The position numbers and the translations under genes were made by a program. DNA of 64,000 bases from Streptomyces humidus (GTDB lineage: Bacteria; Actinomycetota; Actinomycetes; Streptomycetales; Streptomycetaceae), in contig NZ_BMTL01000039.1 in assembly GCF_014649655.1 (NCBI RefSeq), forward strand, positions 27,569-91,568, given 5' to 3'. The notes under the pieces are model-generated. The model was not told the DNA's origin. It searched no databases and worked only from the letters and a program-made list of their open reading frames with translations. Shown here piece after piece: positions 50,396 through 57,243 of the stretch (the first letter of the stretch is position 1; every line of letters starts with the position of its first letter).

Positions 50396-51552
50396 CCGGA
50401 GACGGCCTTCGCCCAGCCCTGCCCGAGGACCGTCTTGGCCTTGCTCTGCTGCGCCTCGGTCGGGAAGGAGGGAGTGCCGGAGACCTCGGGCAGCGCGGCC
50501 GCGGCCGTCCTGTCGAGGGTGCCGGCCTTCTCCATGACGGTCATCAGCACCGGCCGTGCGTGCCCCTTGAGCCACAGGTTCTGGCCCTCGGCGCTGTAGA
50601 GGTACTCCTGCCACAGGCGGGCGGCGGCCGGGTGCGGGGCGTCCTTGTTGACCGCCTGCGAGTAGTACTGGGAGAACTGGCCGTCGCGGGGCACCGCCAC
50701 CTTCCAGTCGACGCCCTTGGACGTGAACTCGTCGGCGTATCCGGCGTTGAGGTAGTCCCAGTCGATGCTGATGGGCGTCTCGCCCTTCTCGACGGTGGCC
50801 GGCGTCGACTCGACGGCCGTGTAGTTGCCGTTCTTCTTCAGCTCGGCGAAGAAGTCGAGGCCGGGCTGGATGTCGTCGAAGGAGCCGCCGCTCGCGAGGG
50901 AGGCCGCGTAGACGCCGCCGAAGGCGGAGCCGGACTTGGTGGGGTTGCCGTTGAGGGCGACCTGGCCCTTGTACTGCGGCTTGAGCAGGTCCGCGAAGGT
51001 GGTCGGGCAGACCTTGACGCGCCCCGCGTCGCAGCCGATGGAGATGTATCCACCGTAGTCGTTGTACCAGCGGGCCTGTGCGTCCTTCTGCGCCGCGGGG
51101 ATGTCGGCGTACGACGCCACCTTGTAGGGCGCGAGCAGCCCCTGCTGGGCTGCGCTCAGCGCGAAGGAGCTGCCGAGGTCGAGGACGTCCGGCGCGCGGC
51201 CCTGGCCCTTGCGCGAGGTGACGGCGTTGATCTCGTCCTGGCTGGCGGCGTCGGGGTTCTCGACCGCGACCTTGATGCCGTACTTCTTCTGGAAGCCGTC
51301 GATGAGGGCGCCGTAGTCGGCCCAGTCGCGGGGCAGCGCGATGGCGTTCAGCGTCCCCTCCTTCCTGGCCGCCTTCACCAGGGCGTCGAGGCCGCCGAAC
51401 CCGGCGGCGGAGGTGGCGGTGGCGGCGTTCTTGCCGTCGGCGGCGGCCGCGGCGTCGCTGTCGGGGGCGGCGCCACAGGCGCTCAGGGCGAGTACGGCGA
51501 CGGCGGCAAGGGCGCCGCCGCGGACGGCGACTCTCGGCAGGGGCACGGTCAC
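50392..51552 (-). CDS. ABC transporter solute-binding lipoprotein (SBP_bac_6-like)
   Basis: A 386-residue secreted binding protein. Residues 1-26 form a lipoprotein signal with lipobox LSAC (Cys26). The mature part has the periplasmic-binding fold of the iron/2-aminoethylphosphonate/polyamine group: LVKAARKEGTLNAIALPRDWADYGALIDGFQKKYGIKVAVENPDAASQDEINAV and RAPDVLDLGSSFAL. The ligand is not determinable by eye. A palindromic operator lies 42 bases upstream of its ATG. It is the first gene of a unit of five to six genes including a HAD phosphatase, which hints at a phosphorylated or phosphonate ligand. Confidence 0.92.
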   Translation of the reverse strand: MTVPLPRVAVRGGALAAVAVLALSACGAAPDSDAAAAADGKNAATATSAAGFGGLDALVKAARKEGTLNAIALPRDWADYGALIDGFQKKYGIKVAVENPDAASQDEINAVTSRKGQGRAPDVLDLGSSFALSAAQQGLLAPYKVASYADIPAAQKDAQARWYNDYGGYISIGCDAGRVKVCPTTFADLLKPQYKGQVALNGNPTKSGSAFGGVYAASLASGGSFDDIQPGLDFFAELKKNGNYTAVESTPATVEKGETPISIDWDYLNAGYADEFTSKGVDWKVAVPRDGQFSQYYSQAVNKDAPHPAAARLWQEYLYSAEGQNLWLKGHARPVLMTVMEKAGTLDRTAAAALPEVSGTPSFPTEAQQSKAKTVLGQGWAKAVSG

Positions 51553-51593
51553 GACTTCTCCAGGGGAGGGGCTGGAATGCGGGAGGCAGGGAC

Positions 51594-51611
51594 AACTTGT
51601 CTGAACAAGTT
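51594..51611. promoter_or_regulatory. palindromic operator between the importer operon and the GntR gene
   Basis: AACTTGT (51594-51600), spacer ctga, ACAAGTT (51605-51611): a perfect 7-bp inverted repeat, AT-rich against the background, typical of a GntR/HutC-type site. It sits upstream of the binding-protein gene and about 150 bases from the GntR start. Confidence 0.75.
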
Positions 51612-51763
51612 GGCCTCAGTACGCACGCCGCCGGTGTCGTCTTCGTAAACAACGGCGAAACCCTGAGCCCCTGTTTCCCGCACAGTTGTGACCGTCGCCG
51701 GACCGCATCGCCGGTGGACTACGCTGGTCAGGCTGTGCACAGCAGTCGAGGCAGAGGGGAATC

Positions 51764-52504
51764 ATGACCGCGCGACACGAGGAGATCGCCGACGAGCTGC
51801 GCCGGGCGATCGACCGCGAGGAGTACGCGGTCGGCGCGCGGCTGCCCGCCGAGACCGACCTCGCCGCCCGGTACGGGGTCTCGCGCGGCACGGTCCGCCA
51901 GGCCGTCGCGGCGCTGACCGCCGAGGGACTGATCGGCTCCCGCCAGGGCGCCCGCCGCGTGGTCCTGGCCAGCCACCGCAGCCAGAGCTTCGCCGAGCTG
52001 CGCAGCTTCGCCCAGTGGGCGCGCGCGATGGGCCGCCGGGCGACCGGCCGGGTCGTCCACCAGGACTACCGCCCGGCCGGCGCGGAAGACGCCGTGCGCC
52101 TCCAGCTCCGGGACGGGACACCCGTGCTGCACGTGCTGCGGTTGCGCGGCCTGGACGGTGAGCCGGTGCTCCTGGAGCGCACCGTGTACGCGGACTGGAT
52201 CTCCCCGGCCGTCGAGTCGATCGAGCCGGACTGCCCCTCGGTGACCCAGCGGCTCCTCGACGACACCGGCCTCGTCTTCGCCTATGGCGAGCACGTCATC
52301 GACGCGGTGGCCGCGGGCGCCCAGGACGCCGAGCTGCTCGGCGTGCGCCGTACGAGCCCCCTGCTGCGCGTCCGCCGGGTCACCACGACCCGCGAGGGCC
52401 GCCCGGTGGAGTGGTCGGACGACCGTTACCGCTCCGACGCGGTCAGCTTCAGCGTGCACAACTCCATCGGGAACAACGCGCTGGCCCGCAAGACGGCCGA
52501 GTAG
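51764..52504 (+). CDS. GntR-family regulator with UTRA domain (HutC/PhnF type)
   Basis: A 246-residue regulator. The N-terminal winged helix is EIADELRRAIDREEYAVGARLPAETDLAARYGVSRGTVRQAVAALTAEGLIGSRQGAR. The C-terminal UTRA ligand domain includes PVLHVLRLRGLDGEPVLLERTVYADWISP and SPLLRVRRVTTTREGRPVEWSDDRYRSDAVSF. It is divergent from the ABC importer operon with the palindrome in between, so it is the likely local regulator, perhaps relieved by the transported compound. The ATG at 51764 follows a GGGGAATC stretch. Confidence 0.93.
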   Translation: MTARHEEIADELRRAIDREEYAVGARLPAETDLAARYGVSRGTVRQAVAALTAEGLIGSRQGARRVVLASHRSQSFAELRSFAQWARAMGRRATGRVVHQDYRPAGAEDAVRLQLRDGTPVLHVLRLRGLDGEPVLLERTVYADWISPAVESIEPDCPSVTQRLLDDTGLVFAYGEHVIDAVAAGAQDAELLGVRRTSPLLRVRRVTTTREGRPVEWSDDRYRSDAVSFSVHNSIGNNALARKTAE

Positions 52505-52535
52505 GACGCCGACCGGCTCGGGCCGGCGGCCGCGG

Positions 52536-52988
52536 TCAGGCCGGCGAGCCCGAGGAGAAGCGGCGCAGGAGCGGGGAGAGCACCAGCACCGACTTCGTGC
52601 GCTCCACGAAGGGCTCCCCCGCGATCCGTTCCAGGACACGTTCGAAGTGGCGCATGTCGGCGGCGAAGACCTGGGCGACGGCGTCCGCCTCGCCGGTGAC
52701 GGTGGACGCCGCCACGACCTCCTGGTAGCGCTCCAGGCCACGCTGGATGGTCTCCGGGGAGGTGTTGCGCCGGCAGTAGATCTCGACGAACCCCTCGGTC
52801 TCCCAGCCGAGGGCCGCCGGATCGACCCGTACGGTGAAGCCGGTGATGGCTCCGGTGGCCCGCAGCCGGTCCACACGCCGTTTCACGGCGGGCGCGGAGA
52901 GGCCGACCAGGTGCCCGATGTCCGCGTAGGAGCGGCGGGCGTCCTCGGCGAGGGCGTGCACGATGCGTTCGTCGAGATCGTTCAGCAC
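52536..52988 (-). CDS. Lrp/AsnC-family transcriptional regulator
   Basis: A 150-residue regulator. The helix-turn-helix is LNDLDERIVHALAEDARRSYADIGHLVGLSAPAVKRRVDRLRATGAI; the RAM domain contains GWETEGFVEIYCRRNTSPETIQRGLERYQEVVAASTVTGEADAVAQVFAADM. The start is the GTG at 52988. Immediately upstream on the same strand lies a fragment that looks like the end of an amino-acid permease, a common target of such regulators. It is convergent with the GntR gene. Confidence 0.92.
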   Translation of the reverse strand: MLNDLDERIVHALAEDARRSYADIGHLVGLSAPAVKRRVDRLRATGAITGFTVRVDPAALGWETEGFVEIYCRRNTSPETIQRGLERYQEVVAASTVTGEADAVAQVFAADMRHFERVLERIAGEPFVERTKSVLVLSPLLRRFSSGSPA

Positions 52989-52998
52989 AGTGGGTCGA

Positions 52999-53133
52999 TC
53001 ACTTCTCAGATGGTGCGGGTGACACGAGTCGGGTGCGGCGGTGGCCGTAGAGGAAGTAGAACACGAGCCCGACCGCCGCCCGGACGCCGAAGACCGCCCA
53101 GGTGACGGCGGCCAGGCTGCGGCGGGCCGCTCT
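52999..53133 (-). pseudogene. remnant of an amino-acid permease (C-terminal end)
   Basis: Read on the minus strand in the correct phase, the end of a protein is visible: LAAVTWAVFGVRAAVGLVFYFLYGHRRTRLVSP, then a few residues and a stop at 52999-53001. This hydrophobic segment followed by YFLYGHRRTRL is characteristic of the last helix and tail of APC-family amino-acid permeases. A stop codon (TGA) interrupts the phase just upstream, and the rest of the gene is missing before guaB1 begins at 53284. The remaining 150 bases hold nothing recognisable. Confidence 0.45.
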
Positions 53134-53283
53134 TCACCTCGCGCACGGTCCGGGCGAGCGCGGCCTCGGAGCCCCGAACCGCTGCCACGGCCGGGCGCCG
53201 GCGGCCACGGCCGGGACGAGCACGTGGAGCGCGGGCCCGCACCGCCCCCTGTCGTCCCGGGGGCCGTGCGGCGGGCGGGCGGC

Positions 53284-54735
53284 TCAGCTCCAGCTGGCGT
53301 GCAGCGGCTTGCCCTCCGCGTAGCCGGCCGCGCTCTGGACGCCCACGACGGCCTTCTCGGCGAACTCCTCCAGGGAGGCCGCGCCCGCGTACGTGCAGGA
53401 CGAACGCACACCCGCGACGATCGAGTCGACCAGGTCCTCGACGCCCGGGCGGGCCGGGTCGAGGAACATGCGGGAGGTGGAGATGCCCTCCTCGAACAGC
53501 GCCTTGCGGGCGCGGTCGTAGGAGGACTCCTCGGAGGTGCGGTTGCGGACGGCCCGCGCGGAGGCCATGCCGAACGACTCCTTGTACGGGCGGCCGTTCG
53601 CGTCGTGCTGGAGGTCGCCCGGGGACTCGTAGGTGCCCGCGAACCAGGACCCGACCATCACGTTGGACGCGCCCGCGGCGAGCGCCATGGCGACGTCACG
53701 GGGGTGGCGGACACCGCCGTCGGCCCACACGTGCCTGCCGTGCTTCCTGGCCTCGGCCGCGCACTCCAGAACGGCCGAGAACTGCGGCCTGCCCACGCCG
53801 GTCATCATGCGGGTGGTGCACATGGCGCCGGGGCCGACGCCGACCTTGACGATGTCGGCGCCCGCGTCGATCAGGTCCCTGACGCCCTGCGCCGAGACGA
53901 TGTTGCCGGCCACCACCGGCACCCGCGGGCCGAGGGCGCGCACGGTGCGCACCGCGCCGATCATCGACTCCTGGTGACCGTGCGCGGTGTCGATGACGAG
54001 CGTGTCCACGCCCGCGTCGAGGAGCTGCTCGGCCTTGCCCGCCACGTCGCCGTTGATGCCGACGGCGGCGGCGATGCGCAGCTTGCCCTGCGCGTCCACG
54101 GCCGGGGTGTACAGCGTGGCGCGCAGGGCGCCCTTGCGGGTCAGGATGCCGGCGAGCCTGCCCTCGGCGTCGACCGCGGGAGCGTAGCGCCGGTTGGCCG
54201 CGTCGAGGGTGTTGAAGGCCTCGCGCGGGTCGATCCCGGCGTCGAGCAGCAGCAGGTCACGGGACATGACGACCTCGAGCTGCGTGAACCGGTCGACACC
54301 GCTGAGGTCCGCGTCGGTGACGACGCCGACCGGACGGAAGTCCTCGTCGACGACGACGCCGGCGTTGTGCGCGCGCTTGGGCAGCAGGGCCAGGGCGTCG
54401 GCCACCGTCTGGTGCGGGGCGAGCACGATAGGGGTGTCCAGCACCAGATGGCGGCTCTTGACCCAGCCGACGACGTCGGTGACGACGTCGATCGGAATGT
54501 CCTGCGGGATCACCACGAGCCCGCCGCGGCGGGCCATGGTCTCGGCCATCCGGCGACCGGCGACGGCGGTCATGTTGGCGACGACCAGCGGAATCGTGGT
54601 GCCCGTGCCGTCCGGGGCGCCGAGGTCAACGGCCTGACGCGACCCGACCGCACTGCGGCTCGGCACCATGAAGACGTCGTCGTAGGTGAGGTCGTAGGCG
54701 GGCCGGATGTCGTTGAGGAAACGCACGTGCTGCAC
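53284..54735 (-). CDS. guaB1: GuaB1-type IMP dehydrogenase-related protein (probable GMP reductase)
   Basis: A 483-residue IMPDH/GMPR-fold protein with a CBS pair (about residues 95-205) and a TIM barrel. The start MQHVRFLNDIRPAYDLTYDDVFMVPSRSAVGSRQAVDL is typical of the actinobacterial GuaB1 branch. The catalytic loop is GVGPGAMCTTRMMTGVGRPQFSAVLECA with the nucleophilic Cys. Mycobacterial GuaB1 has been characterised as a GMP reductase (GMP to IMP, salvage), not an IMP dehydrogenase. A small stem-loop lies just upstream. Confidence 0.93.
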   Translation of the reverse strand: MQHVRFLNDIRPAYDLTYDDVFMVPSRSAVGSRQAVDLGAPDGTGTTIPLVVANMTAVAGRRMAETMARRGGLVVIPQDIPIDVVTDVVGWVKSRHLVLDTPIVLAPHQTVADALALLPKRAHNAGVVVDEDFRPVGVVTDADLSGVDRFTQLEVVMSRDLLLLDAGIDPREAFNTLDAANRRYAPAVDAEGRLAGILTRKGALRATLYTPAVDAQGKLRIAAAVGINGDVAGKAEQLLDAGVDTLVIDTAHGHQESMIGAVRTVRALGPRVPVVAGNIVSAQGVRDLIDAGADIVKVGVGPGAMCTTRMMTGVGRPQFSAVLECAAEARKHGRHVWADGGVRHPRDVAMALAAGASNVMVGSWFAGTYESPGDLQHDANGRPYKESFGMASARAVRNRTSEESSYDRARKALFEEGISTSRMFLDPARPGVEDLVDSIVAGVRSSCTYAGAASLEEFAEKAVVGVQSAAGYAEGKPLHASWS

Positions 54736-54756
54736 ATCCCAGTCGATCAGAAGTGA

Positions 54757-54779
54757 CCCCCGGACAGGTCAGCCGGGGG
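54757..54779. terminator. stem-loop between barstar and guaB1
   Basis: CCCCCGG (54757-54763) pairs with CCGGGGG (54773-54779), 9-base loop. It lies about 80 bases after the barstar stop and about 20 bases before the guaB1 ATG, so it may end barstar transcription or form part of the guaB1 leader. Confidence 0.45.
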
Positions 54780-54857
54780 GAGAAGCACGTACTTCATTCT
54801 CCCACGAGGGCCGGGATGCGAGGCCCGGACGGAACGTCCAAGCAGCTCACGGGGCTG

Positions 54858-55163
54858 TCAGGAGGATCCTCCGAGAGCGAGCACCACGGACAGCGCGGGC
54901 GCCAGGTCCACCGCCGAGGAGAACACCTCCTGGGCGATCTCCCACTCCTCCGGCCGGGACTTGGCGTACTGCCGCCAGTTCCGGACGACCACGAGCACCG
55001 GTCCTGACTCGGGGCCGTCGGGAAGGCCGGTGAGACTGTCGGCGAGGGCGTCCCAGTTGCGGGGGAACCAGTCGGGCAGTTCGAGGTGGCGGGCGCAGCG
55101 GTCCATCAGGGCCGCCTTGTCCGTGACGCCGTCGAGGTCCAGTTCGAGCACGTGCTCCGTCAT
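54858..55163 (-). CDS. barstar family protein
   Basis: A 101-residue protein of the usual barstar length. Typical segments are HVLELDLDGVTDKAALMDRCARHLELPDWFPRNWDALADSL (the LPxWFGxNWDALxDxL signature, with Phe-Pro here) and VVVRNWRQYAKSRPEEWEIAQEVFSSAVD. Barstars inhibit barnase-type ribonucleases. No barnase/RNase gene lies nearby, so it is an orphan immunity protein or has another partner. Many Streptomyces encode several orphan barstar proteins. Confidence 0.88.
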   Translation of the reverse strand: MTEHVLELDLDGVTDKAALMDRCARHLELPDWFPRNWDALADSLTGLPDGPESGPVLVVVRNWRQYAKSRPEEWEIAQEVFSSAVDLAPALSVVLALGGSS

Positions 55164-55197
55164 CCAGGCACCGTCCTGAGCGAGTCGTGGTCACGGC

Positions 55198-55230
55198 AGA
55201 GGGGGGCGGTCCGGAAGACCACCCCCCTCT
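55198..55230. terminator. stem-loop after the SorC-type regulator gene
   Basis: AGAGGGGGG (55198-55206) pairs with CCCCCCTCT (55222-55230); after one mismatch four more pairs form, leaving a 5-base loop. It lies downstream of the SorC-type gene (ends 55286) and upstream of barstar, separating the two transcripts. The adjoining 55235-55300 has reiterated GGATCCC motifs. Confidence 0.75.
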
Positions 55231-55285
55231 CTCTGATCATCCGCCGGATCCCGTCCCGCCGGATCCCGCCGGATCGCGGATCCCG

Positions 55286-56329
55286 TCAGATCCCGTCAGG
55301 GTCCGACCGGTTGAGGGCGGGTTTGGGCGTGGGCCCGGCCGTCATCAGGTAGTCGGCCGCGGACGTGTCCGTCACCAGGCTGGTGACGAGCCCGGACCGC
55401 AGCACCGCGTCGATCGCGGCCGCCTTGCGCTGACCGCCCGCGATCGCGACGACCTCGGGGATCCGGCGCAGCTGGTCGGCCTTGACCGTGATGCACCGCT
55501 CGCCGAGGTCGCGTCCGACCCTGCGGCCCTCGGCGTCGAAGAGGTGGGCGGACATCTCGGCGGCGACCCCGAGCGAGGCGTAGTGGCCCCGCTCCTCGTC
55601 GCTGAGCATGTCGTACACCGTCGAGATGCCCGGCTCCCAGGAGCCGATGGAGACACAGGCGACCGTGACCTTGTCGAAGTACTCGAAGGCCCGGGCGATC
55701 CCGGTCTGATGGCGCAGCGCTATCGCGGTGGCCGCGTCCGGCAGCAGCATCGGCGCGTAGATGGGGTGCGCGTCGCCGCCGGACACCTGGGCGGCGCGGC
55801 GCACCGCCTCGACGGAGCCGCGCTCGGCGGTCCCGGCGTCGTACACGCCCGTCAGCTGCACGACCGTGCACGGCGGCAGCCGGTCCAGCGCCGCCGCCAT
55901 GTGAATCGTGGACCGGCCCCAGGCCAGTCCCAGCACATCCCCCTCGTCCACCAGTTCGCCGAGCAGGTCGGCGGCTACTTCCCCCAGGTTCTCGGGGTCC
56001 GTGGTCTCCTCGGCCTCGGCCGGGGACTCGACCACGACGGCGTGCCTGAGGCCGTACCGGGCGCGGAGCGCGTCGGAGCGCTCGGCGTCCAGTTCGGCCG
56101 GCACACGGATCTCGATCCGTACGAGATCCCGTTCGAGGGCGGTCTCCAGGACCCGGGCCACCTTGAAGCGGCTGACGCCGAACTCCTCCGCGATCTGGAT
56201 CTTGGACTTGCCCTCGAGGTAGAAGCGGCGGGCCATGGCCGCCGCCTGCACCAGCTCAGCGGGTCCCATCCGCATGGCTGACCGGCCCGCCGACATACCC
56301 GACACGGCGTTCTCCTCACTGCTGTTCAC
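55286..56329 (-). CDS. SorC/DeoR-type sugar-binding transcriptional regulator
   Basis: A 347-residue regulator. The N-terminal helix-turn-helix is LVQAAAMARRFYLEGKSKIQIAEEFGVSRFKVARVLETALERDLVRIEI. The C-terminal sugar-phosphate-binding domain contains VLGLAWGRSTIHMAAAL, VVQLTGVYDAGT, KVTVACVSIGSWEPGISTVYD and VAIAGGQRKAAAIDAVLRSGLVTSLVTDTSAADYL. Such regulators respond to phosphorylated sugars. It lies 90 bases downstream of rpe on the same strand, so it could sense a pentose-phosphate intermediate, but this is inference from position. Confidence 0.92.
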   Translation of the reverse strand: MNSSEENAVSGMSAGRSAMRMGPAELVQAAAMARRFYLEGKSKIQIAEEFGVSRFKVARVLETALERDLVRIEIRVPAELDAERSDALRARYGLRHAVVVESPAEAEETTDPENLGEVAADLLGELVDEGDVLGLAWGRSTIHMAAALDRLPPCTVVQLTGVYDAGTAERGSVEAVRRAAQVSGGDAHPIYAPMLLPDAATAIALRHQTGIARAFEYFDKVTVACVSIGSWEPGISTVYDMLSDEERGHYASLGVAAEMSAHLFDAEGRRVGRDLGERCITVKADQLRRIPEVVAIAGGQRKAAAIDAVLRSGLVTSLVTDTSAADYLMTAGPTPKPALNRSDPDGI

Positions 56330-56419
56330 ACTCTGGATACGCCGTTCATCCTCGCAGATCCGGCGCAGTTGATCAGCTCTGATGGGAGCCGTTCATATTC
56401 CTGTCGGCAAGTGGTCGGT

Positions 56420-57106
56420 TCAGTGTCCACAACCCCAGGTGGCGCCGGCGGTCGCCGCCTCCGCCTGAGCCCGCAGGCCACGGACCGCCTCGGCCGGGTC
56501 GTCGGCCCCGTACACGGCCGAGCCTGCCACGAACACGTCCGCGCCTGCCTCGGCGCACCGCTCGATCGTGGCGGCCGAGACCCCGCCGTCGATCTGCAGC
56601 CACAGGTCGAGCCCGTGCTTGCTGATCAACTCGCGGGTGCGGCGGATCTTGGGGAGCATGATGTCGAGAAAGGCCTGTCCGCCGAAGCCCGGCTCGACCG
56701 TCATGATCAGCAGCATGTCGAGTTCGGGCAGCAGGTCCTCGTACGGCTCGATCGGCGTGGCGGGCCTGAGCGCCATGGAGGCCCGGGCGCCCTTCGCCCG
56801 GATCTCGCGGGCGAGCCGCACGGGCGCGGCGGCCGCCTCGACGTGAAAGGTGACGGACGAGGCGCCCGCCTCTACGTACTGCGGGGCCCAGCGATCGGGG
56901 GCCTCGATCATCAGATGGCAGTCCAGCGGCGTGTCCGTCGCGCTGGCCAGTGACTCTACGACCGGCACACCGAGCGTGAGGTTCGGGACGAAATGGTTGT
57001 CCATGACGTCGACGTGGAGCCAGTCGGCTCCTTCGACCGCCTTCGCCTCGTCCGCGAGACGGGCGAAGTCGGCGGACAGGATGCTGGGGTTGATCTGCAC
57101 GGCCAT
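56420..57106 (-). CDS. rpe: ribulose-phosphate 3-epimerase
   Basis: A 228-residue TIM-barrel enzyme interconverting ribulose-5-phosphate and xylulose-5-phosphate. Signatures are INPSILSADFARLADE, the metal-binding HVDVMDNHFVPNLTLG, CHLMIEAPDRW, VEPGFGGQAFL and QIDGGVSAATI. The ATG at 57106 is chosen; an extended frame upstream has no homology. Its substrate also feeds riboflavin synthesis (RibBA). It is divergent from the MMPL gene with about 130 bases between. Confidence 0.97.
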   Translation of the reverse strand: MAVQINPSILSADFARLADEAKAVEGADWLHVDVMDNHFVPNLTLGVPVVESLASATDTPLDCHLMIEAPDRWAPQYVEAGASSVTFHVEAAAAPVRLAREIRAKGARASMALRPATPIEPYEDLLPELDMLLIMTVEPGFGGQAFLDIMLPKIRRTRELISKHGLDLWLQIDGGVSAATIERCAEAGADVFVAGSAVYGADDPAEAVRGLRAQAEAATAGATWGCGH

Positions 57107-57243
57107 GACCCAAGCCTGCCATGCCCCGCGGGGGATGACGGCATCGGTACGCGACGGCCGCGGTCGTCCGTCCGGCGCGGGCCCGCCGTGGCCGGTCGTG
57201 CGGTTCCCCGCTCCCCTCACTCAGCACGGGCGCGGGGGTGGAC

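Noticed and set aside
51549..51740. 63-codon minus-strand frame before the importer operon
   Set aside because: It spans the divergent promoter and the palindromic operator and has no recognisable family; a regulatory gap is the simpler reading.
53041..54756. A 571-codon plus-strand open frame opposite guaB1
   Set aside because: It is antisense to a clear IMPDH-fold gene and consists of Ala/Gly/Arg/Val/Asp-rich sequence typical of such shadows.
54757..54785. A purine riboswitch in front of guaB1
   Set aside because: Only a plain 7-bp stem is present; the conserved loop sequences of purine riboswitches are absent.
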